Program-made: the position numbers and the translations under genes
Source of the DNA: Bacillota bacterium
GTDB lineage: Bacteria > Bacillota > UBA4882 > UBA8346
DNA length: 60,308 nt
NCBI GenBank assembly: GCA_029974635.1
Contig: JARKQY010000025.1
Location: 1 to 60,308 of the forward strand
Direction of reading: 5' to 3'
The notes under the pieces: model-generated
Told to the model about the DNA's origin: nothing
Databases searched by the model: none
Seen by the model: the letters and a program-made list of their open reading frames with translations, nothing else
Shown here: positions 32,954-41,604 of the stretch, one piece after another
Layout: the number at the start of each line of letters is the position of its first letter
How positions within the stretch are numbered: the first letter of the stretch is position 1

Positions 32954-33982
32954 TTAACGTTTCAACCGTTTATACCGCCGGAGCGGACGGCGGATTACCG
33001 TATCAATAATTCCCCGAAAATCCAACAGACTCCAGGGAGCCAGGTAAGGAGTACCAAAGGAGTTTTGAAGCGCCGCGTGTGTCAGAAGCATCATTCCCGC
33101 TATGGTAAATCCGTACAGACCAAAAAAAGCGGCGGCCAGAATCAGAATAAATTTTAAAATCCCCCAGGATAGGCCGATAGGGTATTCCGCTCCGGAAAAG
33201 GAGGCGATTATCGTAATTATCAAGATGACCATGGTGGGATTGGAGATAAAACCGGCTGCCATTAAAACAGTGGCAAGAGCAGCCCCGGAAGTAATTCCTA
33301 CAATTTGCCCGGCCGGTCTCAGCAATTTAAGGCTGGCTCCCCGGAAAAGCTCCATGACTAATAATCCGGTGATAAATGGTAATACTTCTCCCGTCCGGCT
33401 GGCAGCGACAGAAAGGGCGATATGGATCGGCAACAATCCGGGATTTACTCCCGTAAGCGCGATATAGAAACCGGGTAAAGCTACCGCGATGATACTGCCT
33501 AAAATGCGGAAAAAGTATAGAATTGGGCTGGACCAAAATCCGGAGTGGCAATTCTCGGGACTTTGGTAGAGATCATGCATGGTCATCGGCGCTAAAATCG
33601 CCCGGGGGCAGTTATCCATCAAAATGGCGGCCTTACCGGTAAGAAGCCCCCCGATGAGTTTGCCCGTGCTTCCGGTATTTTGGATTAACGGCAAAAACGA
33701 CCGGGGATTGTCGGTGATTAATTGCTCCAGATCACTGCTGTTAATTATGCCGCCGATTTCAAACGAGTTTAAACGCTGCCGGATTTCCCGGATAAGCTCC
33801 GGGCTTGCCAAATTGCCGAGATAACAAACGGCAACCCCGGTTTGGGTGTTTGCCCCAAGTGTCAACATTTCAATAATCAGTTCCTTGCTCTTAAATATTC
33901 GCCTGATTAGTGCCAGGTTATCTTCCAGGTCTTCGTTGAAAGCCAGTTGGCCGTGAGGGTTCTGTTCCCAAATAGGTTCCAT
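32954..33982 (-). CDS. Orphan gerA paralogue lacking the N-terminal subdomain
   Basis: 342 aa against 475-487 for the full-length copies. It begins at NEDLEDNLALIRRIF, which corresponds to about residue 130 of the others, and then continues through the whole membrane domain (PGFYIALTGVNPGLLPIHI, LRPAGQIVGITSG). A start for the missing part is not visible upstream. No gerB or gerC follows. It could be a truncated relic or a modified receptor subunit. Confidence 0.75.
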   Translation of the reverse strand: MEPIWEQNPHGQLAFNEDLEDNLALIRRIFKSKELIIEMLTLGANTQTGVAVCYLGNLASPELIREIRQRLNSFEIGGIINSSDLEQLITDNPRSFLPLIQNTGSTGKLIGGLLTGKAAILMDNCPRAILAPMTMHDLYQSPENCHSGFWSSPILYFFRILGSIIAVALPGFYIALTGVNPGLLPIHIALSVAASRTGEVLPFITGLLVMELFRGASLKLLRPAGQIVGITSGAALATVLMAAGFISNPTMVILIITIIASFSGAEYPIGLSWGILKFILILAAAFFGLYGFTIAGMMLLTHAALQNSFGTPYLAPWSLLDFRGIIDTVIRRPLRRYKRLKR

Positions 33983-34122
33983 GATATGCCCTTTGTTCCA
34001 TTAATATGCTTAGTATGTGAAAAAACCACTATAATTAAAAATCTAATTGGCAAAAAGGCTAAAGAAGAAGCAAATAATTTAATTATTGTTTGCAAGAAAA
34101 GAATCATTCCGGACTAATGATT

Positions 34123-36327
34123 TTAGTATATTGGCTCCTGCACAAAATCCCACTGCCCCACCGCCAAAGTCCGCGCCGCAGCCGCCGTAATTTGAATCTT
34201 CGCCCCCATCAAAGTATTCGCCCCGGTGGTTCCCGCCGGTATTTGCGCCGTGGTCGTGAAAGTCCCATACAAAAAATTATTGATATAAAACTCAATCTTA
34301 CTCCCCGCGTAAAGCCGCGCCTCCAAAATAGTCTGGACGCTATTGCTCATCGTAAACCCCAAATTCACCGTCTGTTCCGACTGTCCCGCCTTGTAGCTCA
34401 CCCCGTAAACCGCCCCGTTGATAATCTTAAAACCAAAGAAATTATTACCCGATAATTGTCCGCAGATCACATAAACCGTATTGTTGGTGGTATTGGGCAG
34501 CATAACCGCCACCCGGAAATGCCGGTTCCGGTCAAAAGTATTGGCCGCCAGCGGCAGGGCGATAATCCGCTGCGTCTCCACCGAATCGTTATTCGCCGCG
34601 CTGGTAGTCAATTTGAAATAGCCGTTGGCCGCGTCATAAGTCGCGGTTCCCGTACCGACCACCGTCTTTTGAAAGCAGGTGTCAATATCCGGGATCAGGC
34701 TGTAGCGGATGCCATTATATCCGAAATCCCAAAGTTTCGGATTGATCCCGGCCACCGATTCAGCTTCCTTGGCTCTGGTAGCATAGGGCAGAATGGATGA
34801 GCCGATGGAGATGATGGCCGGGTGAAGATAACCGGCCCGATTACCGAAAGCGATCCGCCCGGATGAATTCTCAAAATTGGAAATGTCCGCCGTCAAGAAA
34901 TAAGTGTCGTTCGGATTGTTGTTCTTTATCACCTGGAGTGAGAAGGTCCGGCCTTCCTTCTTGAAGTTCACCGAAAGCAGATCCCCGAATACCAATTTTA
35001 AGCTTCGGGTGTTGGTCAGATTATTCGTCCCGTTAATCGTGTAGCCCAGAACCAAACTGGTTCCGTCCTGCGTGAAGAACACCCGGTTGGTGGAATCGAT
35101 CTCCCAGCCGATATGATTCAGCCGGGTAGACATAGCCATTAAATTGATACCCAGTTCGAAGTTTTTAAAGCTCTGATTCGACCGTAAGGTCGCCGCCCTG
35201 GCCCCTTTGTTATCGTCAAAATAATCGCTCGGCATTAAGTCCCTAAATACCACGCCGTTATATTCCTTGCCGCAAAAATAAATCCCCTGATAATACCCGG
35301 AAGAATGGTTATCCAGGAAATCCGCCACATGAACACCATTCACCAACCGTTGAAAGACATTGGGGTAATTGCCCTCCGGATCTTTCCGGGTCATCAAGAT
35401 GGAACCGCCGTAAATATCCACCGGCCCCGCCTGTCCGCTGGGGCTGGTGATAAACCCAATCCATTTCACCGCGTTCCAGTTCGGTGTTCCGTGCGCCACA
35501 AAATCGCTTTTCTGAATTTTCACCAAGTACATCATATCAGCATCCGCCCAATGCTCCTCATCCAGAACTCCCTCATAATAATTGGTGGTTCCGGGATAGG
35601 TGTCGCAATAGAAATTCAGCCGCATGGAACCGCTCCGGTTGTTAAAACTGGCCCCGTCCATGAAAGTATGAATCTGGATGAAATCCCCATTGGAACTGGC
35701 GCTGCCGTCACCGAATTTCGACAGGTCCAGGTTACGGACATAAGCCAGCCCCGAACTGGCCGCGCTGGTCTGCCGCCGTAAACAGGCACCGTTATGCCAT
35801 TTTTCATGATATTCCACCGCCAAAAGAGTCGCTGTTCCAAAAGTCTGCCAGAAAGGGTCAATCACATTGGCCAAAATGATCTGATTATGCTGGCTATAAA
35901 GGGGTATATACGCCAGAAAGTTGGTCAAAGAGTCGTGGGTATGGTTCAAGGCCGCGTAGGTGGTATCATGATTATGGGTATTGATTAACCCCAGCAAATC
36001 ATTAATGTCCTGGGCCTCCGCAAAATCGCCGATGGTTTTATAAGTAAAATAAAGGGCGCCAAGCTGATAAGTCGCATTGGTAATCCGGTAGGACAAATAA
36101 ACCGCTTTTCCCGCCTCATTGGACAGGGAAAGATCTTGATTCTCCAGGATATAGTCGGTATTCAGGATTAAAGCGGTTCCTCCACCCCCCGGAAGCGTCC
36201 GAATGGTGAAATCCACTCCGCCAAAGAAGGTGTCATGGTCCAACACATTGGAGCCGGACCCCACATTGGAATGAAGTTCATCCGTAACCGGCGTTCCGGC
36301 CAGGTTTTTCGAAAATTTGGCGTTCAT
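34123..36327 (-). CDS. Phage tail-fibre-like / receptor-binding protein
   Basis: 734 aa. The N-terminal half has short tail-fibre-like text (FAEAQDINDLLGLINTHNHD, TTYAALNHTHDS), then beta-rich domains such as RSGSMRLNFYCDTYP and a C-terminal lectin-like segment (NGAVYGVSYKAGQ, KIEFYINNFLYGTF). It is probably a trimeric fibre or structural decoration. It is the last gene of the leftward late block. Confidence 0.65.
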   Translation of the reverse strand: MNAKFSKNLAGTPVTDELHSNVGSGSNVLDHDTFFGGVDFTIRTLPGGGGTALILNTDYILENQDLSLSNEAGKAVYLSYRITNATYQLGALYFTYKTIGDFAEAQDINDLLGLINTHNHDTTYAALNHTHDSLTNFLAYIPLYSQHNQIILANVIDPFWQTFGTATLLAVEYHEKWHNGACLRRQTSAASSGLAYVRNLDLSKFGDGSASSNGDFIQIHTFMDGASFNNRSGSMRLNFYCDTYPGTTNYYEGVLDEEHWADADMMYLVKIQKSDFVAHGTPNWNAVKWIGFITSPSGQAGPVDIYGGSILMTRKDPEGNYPNVFQRLVNGVHVADFLDNHSSGYYQGIYFCGKEYNGVVFRDLMPSDYFDDNKGARAATLRSNQSFKNFELGINLMAMSTRLNHIGWEIDSTNRVFFTQDGTSLVLGYTINGTNNLTNTRSLKLVFGDLLSVNFKKEGRTFSLQVIKNNNPNDTYFLTADISNFENSSGRIAFGNRAGYLHPAIISIGSSILPYATRAKEAESVAGINPKLWDFGYNGIRYSLIPDIDTCFQKTVVGTGTATYDAANGYFKLTTSAANNDSVETQRIIALPLAANTFDRNRHFRVAVMLPNTTNNTVYVICGQLSGNNFFGFKIINGAVYGVSYKAGQSEQTVNLGFTMSNSVQTILEARLYAGSKIEFYINNFLYGTFTTTAQIPAGTTGANTLMGAKIQITAAAARTLAVGQWDFVQEPIY

Positions 36328-36345
36328 TTCAAAGTTTCGCTCCTT

Positions 36346-36666
36346 TCAAGGACGATTTTTTGGTTTAAATCCAAGTTTCTGCGCCCATTCTCCGAGATAG
36401 ACCCCAAGAACCGCCGCGATAATCAGTTCCACAACCCGCCAGCACCGCTGGCCGAGGGAGGATTTTATTCTGGAAGCCCCGATTTTCTCGTTTTGAGCGA
36501 CTTCCAGCGGAATCAGCCGTTGGTTTAGCCCGGCGATGGAGCCGTTAATCCGGTTCACATGGTTCAAAATCTCCTGGTTCTGCCCGATCAGAATCCCCAA
36601 TTGCCTGCTCTGGGCGTTTTGCTCCTGCAAAATCGATTGAATCAGTTCCAAAGTCTCCTTGTCCAT
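36346..36666 (-). CDS. Small coiled-coil membrane protein, XhlA-like
   Basis: 106 aa. N-terminal heptads (ETLELIQSILQEQNAQS, NQEILNHVNRINGSIAGLNQ) and one C-terminal TM (VVELIIAAVLGVYLGEW). This layout resembles haemolysin XhlA and small phage lysis accessory proteins. Its leader shares a 21-bp block with the endolysin leader (48434-48454). Confidence 0.6.
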   Translation of the reverse strand: MDKETLELIQSILQEQNAQSRQLGILIGQNQEILNHVNRINGSIAGLNQRLIPLEVAQNEKIGASRIKSSLGQRCWRVVELIIAAVLGVYLGEWAQKLGFKPKNRP

Positions 36667-36687
36667 TCCTAAAACCTCTTTTCTATC

Positions 36688-36708
36688 GGATAGCTCACCA
36701 TAAAACCC
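36688..36708. repeat. 21-bp block shared with 48434-48454
   Basis: GGATAGCTCACC followed by ATAAAACCC occurs here and at 48434, both times just upstream of lysis-type genes on the minus strand, with similar sequence continuing for a few more bases. Confidence 0.8.
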
Positions 36709-36740
36709 CGGTCTAACTGCCCGTTATCGCTTTTTTCTCA

Positions 36741-37885
36741 GGCCGACGAACCGACCGGGCTTGAAGCCATTTCCGTTTGACAAATCCGCCCGGACAATTC
36801 GCGGAAAAAGCTGAATCAGGGTATATTCTGCAGGCCGACCGTCCAAGAAAAGAAAACCACTTTACTTGACCGGCGAATTCAAGCCGTTTCTGGATGCCTA
36901 AAACACTCCGGAATGAAGGCCGGAAATCCGGGCCGACGAACAGACCGGGCCGGACCTGATGTAAATTCTGTTTCTCCTGTCAATTCCGTCCCGGACAATT
37001 CGCGTAAAAAGCCGAATCCGGGCTTATTCCCCAGGCGACCGTCCAAGAAAAGAAAATCACTTTACTTGACCGGCAAAAACCTCCGGGTCTGTCTCTTTAG
37101 CCTAAAACCGGAACACTAGCCGGAAATTCCCGCCGATCGTCCAAGTGGAGTATTTCTTAACTTGTCCGCCGCTTCCAGCCGTTCACCAGAGCCTAAAACA
37201 TCCGGAATGAAGGCCGAATTCCGCCGACGAATCAACCGGGGCGGAAGATTTACTGTTAGTCCTGTCAACCCGGCTCATTCGCGTTTAAAAAACCTTTCCC
37301 TTTAGAGTCCCACCCAAAACATTGGCCGCATTCCGAAACACGCCTTGCGGATTTCTCCATGCTGGGTGGAGCGGGGGAGCCAATGAATGTTTGCCACGAA
37401 TCCGGGCCGACGAATAGACCGGGCCGGAAGAAATTCTGTTGGCGGAATCCGCCCGGACAATTCGCGAAAAATCCAATCCAAGCGTATCCTTGGGGCGACC
37501 GTCCAAGCGAAGCAAATCACTTCCCTTGACCGGCAAATTCCTTTTGGTCCGTTTCATAAGCCTAAAAAAATTCCGGAACGCTGGCCGGAATCCCCAGCCA
37601 ACCGGAGTAGTTCTTTACTTGGCCGGTGATCCGGGTCTTCCACCGCGAGCCTAAACCCCACGGAATGAAGGCCACAAATCCGGGCCGACGAATAGACCGG
37701 GCCGGAAGCATTTCTGTTGGCCGATTCCGCCCGGACCCGGACAATTCGCGAAAATCAAAAAACCATTCCAGGCCATGCTCCGGTCAATCGAAGCAGATCG
37801 CTTCCATTGACCGTCGAGGCCGACGAACAGACCAGACCTGAAGCAATTCTGTCCGCCAATTCCGTCCGGACTGTTCGCGAAAAGC
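36741..37885. repeat. Degenerate tandem array of about six units
   Basis: Six copies of a conserved module start at 36741, 36931, 37222, 37405, 37683 and 37818 (consensus GGCCGACGAAYAGACCGGGC). Most are followed by a second module (CCGGACAATTCGCG) about 50-60 bases later, and several then carry GGCGACCGTCCAAG and ACTTTACTTGACCGGC. Alternate units are about 460-480 bp apart, suggesting a two-unit higher-order repeat. No frame is conserved between units, so it is probably non-coding. It occupies the late operon directly downstream of the truncated tail gene. Confidence 0.8.
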
Positions 37886-38197
37886 CGAATCCTGGTCCAT
37901 TCTCCAGGCCGACTGGTCAATCGAAGCAGACCACTTCCATTGACCAGCAAGCTATCCTCCGCAGCCTAAACCCTATGAAAGTAATTCTGTAAGCCTTGTC
38001 CACTCGGCGCCGCCCATCCAACTCAAGGAAGCCGCCGCTGCCGGGGGCCGGCCTTGTCCCTGGTGTCCAATAGGTAGCGTACCGTCCGGGACAAGGCCCG
38101 ACTCCCCTGATCCTCCGGTGGGAACCCATAAGGTGTTGCCACTGATTCCTCCGCCGTCTATCTGAAAGCGGAACTGGAGGCCTACATCCCGGGCCGC

Positions 38198-38276
38198 CGA
38201 CATAACGTTTTTTATACAACGCCGGTCGGGTTCTGCCAAAGAGGTCTTCGGCCATCGTATAAAAAGCGTTATGTCG
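38198..38276. repeat. Large inverted repeat, 20-bp arms
   Basis: CGACATAACGTTTTTTATAC (38198-38217) pairs with 38257-38276 with one mismatch, loop about 39 nt. The A/T-tracts make it a possible bidirectional terminator at the edge of the repeat array. Confidence 0.8.
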
Positions 38277-38325
38277 CCAGCGGGAGAGTGGATAGTCTGG
38301 GAGTCCGCTGGTTCGCTTGATTCAG

Positions 38326-38381
38326 GGGACCGGGCACCGGCATCGTGCCTGGCCGCCGTCCGTGGCGGCCTGCCCGGTCCC
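38326..38381. repeat. Branched GC-rich hairpin
   Basis: Outer arms GGGACCGGGCA (38326-38336) and TGCCCGGTCCC (38371-38381) enclose an inner hairpin GGCCGCC-GTCCGT-GGCGGCC (38351-38370) and a second small arm. It would form a stable branched structure in DNA or RNA. Confidence 0.75.
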
Positions 38382-38679
38382 GGATGTCGGCTTCGCAAGT
38401 CGGCTCCGCAGGCCAACCGGCTTCCACAGGTCAAGGAGAAAACACGGCCAGCCGCTGAAAAACTTTTAAGCGGTCCCTTCGAAGCCGCCTCCGCAGCCAA
38501 TCACCTACGGCGGCTGTCAAACGCAGACTTCCGCCCGTCGAATATATCAGGTCTGCTCTCTTGCCAGCCACCTAGTGGTTCAGGGAGCCGACCGGCTTCC
38601 ACATGTCAAAGCAGTAATCACGGCCAGCCGCCGAATGTGCAAGCCCGTTCTGTTTGCTCTCCCCGCCCGCCCGATGTTG

Positions 38680-38699
38680 GGGCGAATCACGATTCGCCC
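38680..38699. repeat. Perfect short palindrome
   Basis: GGGCGAATC-AC-GATTCGCCC, arms of 9 with a 2-nt loop. The form is like dispersed REP-type intergenic palindromes. It lies 45 bp beyond the stop of the truncated tail gene. Confidence 0.75.
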
Positions 38700-38744
38700 T
38701 TACTGTTAGCCGTGTCACCCATGCAGCCCCCAGGGGCTTCCCAT

Positions 38745-39326
38745 TTACGACACTCCCGCCAGGTCGAGTACCAGCCTTCCGTCATTGGTGGCCCGTACCC
38801 GGTTCAGTTCACCTTGCGACCAGTCCAGGGTATCGTCATCTGTCCGGATAGTTGCTGCGGGGGGAATCAAAACTCTCCCGCGTTCGAACAACGACCGGTC
38901 AAGCATCTCCAATCTATCGACACCACTGACAAAAGTCCGGATTTTTTCCTCCGGGGAAGTCCATTCACCCGACCAAAAAATGCCTAACGAAATCCATTCG
39001 ATATTTCCTCCGCCAAGGTCTATTCCAATGAAGGGTTCCAGTTTCCGGTTGGGCTTCAACAACCCTTGTAATGGAGAGATTTGATTCGCCGGGTCGAAAA
39101 TCCGGCTGATGTTGTTAAAGACAATTTCCAGCGAATTGGCGGATAAATTCCCGGCGGATAACAATCCGGAGTAAATATCCTTCTGCGCAAGCAGTGTCAA
39201 GGCAAACAGGTCTTTTCCAGAATAAGTGACCTGCAAGTTATCTGTCCAGTAAACTGTCACTTTAACGTATATCTTCCGGTTCGTACCAAGGATTGCTTGC
39301 CAAAAAGCGTCACTGGCCGGAATCAT
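38745..39326 (-). CDS. N-terminal half of a phage tail protein
   Basis: 193 aa from ATG 39326 (GAAGGAGGAG upstream). RKIYVKVTVYWTDN, LSANSLEIVFNNISRIFDPAN, LLKPNRKLEPFIGIDLG and FWSGEWTSPEEK, VSGVDRLEML are typical of the N-terminal region of large baseplate/tail-associated proteins in Gram-positive phages. The usual continuation is missing: the frame stops at DLAGVS at the edge of the repeat array. The matching C-terminal part appears as a separate gene at 42777. Confidence 0.65.
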   Translation of the reverse strand: MIPASDAFWQAILGTNRKIYVKVTVYWTDNLQVTYSGKDLFALTLLAQKDIYSGLLSAGNLSANSLEIVFNNISRIFDPANQISPLQGLLKPNRKLEPFIGIDLGGGNIEWISLGIFWSGEWTSPEEKIRTFVSGVDRLEMLDRSLFERGRVLIPPAATIRTDDDTLDWSQGELNRVRATNDGRLVLDLAGVS

Positions 39327-39328
39327 GG

Positions 39329-39733
39329 TCACTCCTCCTTCAAGATGACGGTTACGTTCTTCCAGACCGCTACGGGCAGGGTGTTCGAAAGTTCGCGGGG
39401 AAAAGATAAACACTTTACCGGTTTGGTTTCATTTAAGAATTGAAATGAAAGAGTGACACCCCGGTCAAGTTCGGCCTGAATAATTAGCCGCTGGGCTTCG
39501 GTCAGCATCTTGTATTTCAAGATATATTTGTTCTTCGTGACAATGCTATCCGTGTTTAACGTCCCATCGGCGGAACGTTCCTCATTGCCGATATTCTCCG
39601 GTTCGATGATGAATTTACTGGGTGAGGCAATCAGTGTTTCAGCGCCGGGTAAGCCCAGTTTGAATTGGCCGAGCATTGTATTGGAAGTATAGAATCTTTC
39701 CCGTACCTTTAAAGCATAGGCGGGGATTTTCAT
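39329..39733 (-). CDS. Phage structural protein, tail-associated
   Basis: 134 aa, beta-rich: KFIIEPENIGNEERSADGT, KYKMLTEAQRLIIQAELD and CLSFPRELSNTLPVAVWKNV. The closing pattern, a strand ending in a short loop and VTVILKEE, is seen in small tail-tube or baseplate-adaptor proteins. It sits between connector and tail gene and overlaps the former by 4 nt. Confidence 0.5.
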   Translation of the reverse strand: MKIPAYALKVRERFYTSNTMLGQFKLGLPGAETLIASPSKFIIEPENIGNEERSADGTLNTDSIVTKNKYILKYKMLTEAQRLIIQAELDRGVTLSFQFLNETKPVKCLSFPRELSNTLPVAVWKNVTVILKEE

Positions 39734-40116
39734 GTCGCATCTTTCCCTTCAAGATTATAGCAACCGGAGCCGCTAACACCTTTATACATCAGCCCGGCGT
39801 CAATCAGGATCTCCTTGCAACGCGGTCCCAGCTTCCCGAATTTGGAGTTAAAGGAGAAGTCCTCGATTTTCATGGGTCCGAGCGGCCCGGTGATATCGCT
39901 GGTCTCATCGATTTGCAGCCAGTATTCAATCTGGGCGCAAGTTGCCTGAATGACTTCAGACTCCCTGTCCGTGGTATTCGTCAAGTGCCGGGTCTTCCGG
40001 TAAATTAATTCACTGGCGCGGTGGATCATCCGGATAATATCGGCAGGGAGTGAACTGGCGTCCGCTAGCCCCAGGTAATCGATTAAATCGTCAACCGTCG
40101 CAAACGGGAGATTCAT
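39730..40116 (-). CDS. Head-tail connector (gp6-like) protein
   Basis: 128 aa. ATVDDLIDYLGL, IIRMIHRASELIYRKTRHL and ATCAQIEYWLQ are the helical pattern of small head-completion adaptors that follow the coat gene. A C-terminal cysteine pair is unusual. It overlaps the following 134-aa gene. Confidence 0.65.
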   Translation of the reverse strand: MNLPFATVDDLIDYLGLADASSLPADIIRMIHRASELIYRKTRHLTNTTDRESEVIQATCAQIEYWLQIDETSDITGPLGPMKIEDFSFNSKFGKLGPRCKEILIDAGLMYKGVSGSGCYNLEGKDAT

Positions 40117-40128
40117 TGCTAATTTCCT

Positions 40129-40411
40129 TTCTCACTTTTTGGCTCACTTTCTCAATTTCATTTTGGATGGTGAGAACGGGCAAAACCTGATCATTTTTCG
40201 TTGCAAAGGACCCGTTCTCACTTTCTCACTTTTTTTGAAGATACCATGTAATAAAGATAACCTTCCTACCCTGGATTGATTTTCAATGTGGGTAGGTGTC
40301 CTCATCTAAAGAAGATATTTTAGTGAGAAAGTGAGAATCGTGAGAAATATATATCAAAAGCCGCTTCAAATCGCAATCCGATTTTCTCACCCATGCTCAC
40401 TTTTTCTCACC
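40129..40411. repeat. Cluster of TTCTCAC/GTGAGAA elements between coat and connector
   Basis: Eleven CTCAC or GTGAG half-sites lie in about 280 bp: seven in one orientation (40131, 40143, 40217, 40226, 40385, 40396, 40405) and four in the other (40170, 40323, 40331, 40340). GTGAGAACGGG (40170-40180) and CCCGTTCTCAC (40211-40221) form a perfect 11-bp inverted repeat. This 336-bp gap in an otherwise packed late operon is probably regulatory or a recognition site. Confidence 0.75.
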
Positions 40412-40452
40412 ATGGATGAAAAGGGCGGGAGGTTGTGCCCCGCCGGTTCCGG

Positions 40453-41580
40453 TTAGTTCTGTGAAATCGCCCGTACCGCCAATTCCGGGTAAAGAGTTTT
40501 AAAACCGCAGATCGTATCAATCGAGCAAATATCTTTCTTCTTCGAAATGTCATATCCGAATACCACCCGGAGGCCAAAACCCTCAAAACTGACGATGGCC
40601 TTCTGTTCCTTGGCGACGCCTTGCGGCAAGGCCAAAGGCCGGTTCACGAAGGCGAAGGCGTTTTTATGAAAGACCATGTTATTGACATGGCTGCCAATCA
40701 GCGTAATCGCTTGAGTAGTGACGGCGCTTGGCAACGCCGGATAAATGTTTAAAGTTCCCGCCCCGGAGCCGTTCAAAGTACAATCGGCGGTGACCACAAA
40801 GAGATTACTGGTTAAAGTGGCAATTGAGATTAAATCCCCTTTCTTATAAGTCCCGGCCGCGCCGCCGCTGGCAATGGTTAGTTGAGTGGTTCCGAGAGTA
40901 CCGGTGGCGGTGGACGTTCCGCCCGGAACCCCGGCGGTATGTTTCGGGGTGTTCTGGTCCATGAAGAAATCAAATCCCAGTTTCCGGCCAATGGACGCTT
41001 CCCGGAGCGCGGTGCCGTTATCGCCGACTTTCTCGGCGGAAGTGAAAAGTTCAAGCTGCAATAATTTGCTTTCCGCCATGGTTCCCAGGATAAACCGGCG
41101 GTCAGTGGGAGGGACCGCTTTATCGTTCATCGCTTTCCGGTTGTCGATAATTTTGGCCACGCTGTCCAATTCGGCGTTGGCCGCTCCGGTATAATAGGGA
41201 ACATCTCTGTAAAGACCGAGAATCTTGGTATCGATTTTTTGGGCGAAAGCCTGCATCGCCGGGATGATTAATTGCTGTGAGAAATCATTGATGGATAAGG
41301 TCAGTTGTTCGGAAGTGACTTCAAAGGAAGTATCCAGAATCGTATCCAAAGTCACGCTGGTGCTGCCTTCGACCACATCCTGAATGACAATCCCCACCGT
41401 TCGGTCGAATTCATTGGCCACGAAGTTGGCCGGTTTCCGGATGGTGATGGTGGTTCCTTTGCCTTCCACGAACTCCTCTTTGTAATCCCGGTGAATCAGG
41501 TTGGCCATCACGCAATTGTTCCGCAAAACCATCAAGGCCTCGCGGGCCACAATTGAAGGGGTGATAAACGTATTTGCCAT
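40453..41580 (-). CDS. Major coat protein, P22-like HK97 fold
   Basis: 375 aa. MANTFITPSIVAREALMVL, ANLIHRDYKEEFVEGKGTTI and LSINDFSQQLIIPAMQAFAQ match the P22 coat (gene 5) family N-terminus and spine helix. An inserted domain lies around 215-290 (TLGTTQLTIASGGAAGTYKKGD). It forms the procapsid with the scaffold encoded just upstream at 41605. Confidence 0.9.
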   Translation of the reverse strand: MANTFITPSIVAREALMVLRNNCVMANLIHRDYKEEFVEGKGTTITIRKPANFVANEFDRTVGIVIQDVVEGSTSVTLDTILDTSFEVTSEQLTLSINDFSQQLIIPAMQAFAQKIDTKILGLYRDVPYYTGAANAELDSVAKIIDNRKAMNDKAVPPTDRRFILGTMAESKLLQLELFTSAEKVGDNGTALREASIGRKLGFDFFMDQNTPKHTAGVPGGTSTATGTLGTTQLTIASGGAAGTYKKGDLISIATLTSNLFVVTADCTLNGSGAGTLNIYPALPSAVTTQAITLIGSHVNNMVFHKNAFAFVNRPLALPQGVAKEQKAIVSFEGFGLRVVFGYDISKKKDICSIDTICGFKTLYPELAVRAISQN

Positions 41581-41604
41581 TGCAATCTACCTCCTATTTT
41601 AAGT

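Noticed and set aside
36741..37885. Integron attC array
   Set aside because: GCCTAAAAC-like strings recur, but the paired core sites (GTTRRRY / RYYYAAC) are absent, and no integron integrase or cassette genes are seen.
36741..37885. CRISPR array
   Set aside because: Repeat units are long, degenerate and unevenly spaced (135-291 bp), and no cas genes are present anywhere in the window.
36913..38500. Protein-coding frames in the repeat region
   Set aside because: Several frames of 60-175 codons are open on both strands, but each unit uses a different frame and none has a good ribosome binding site. High G+C explains the lack of stops.
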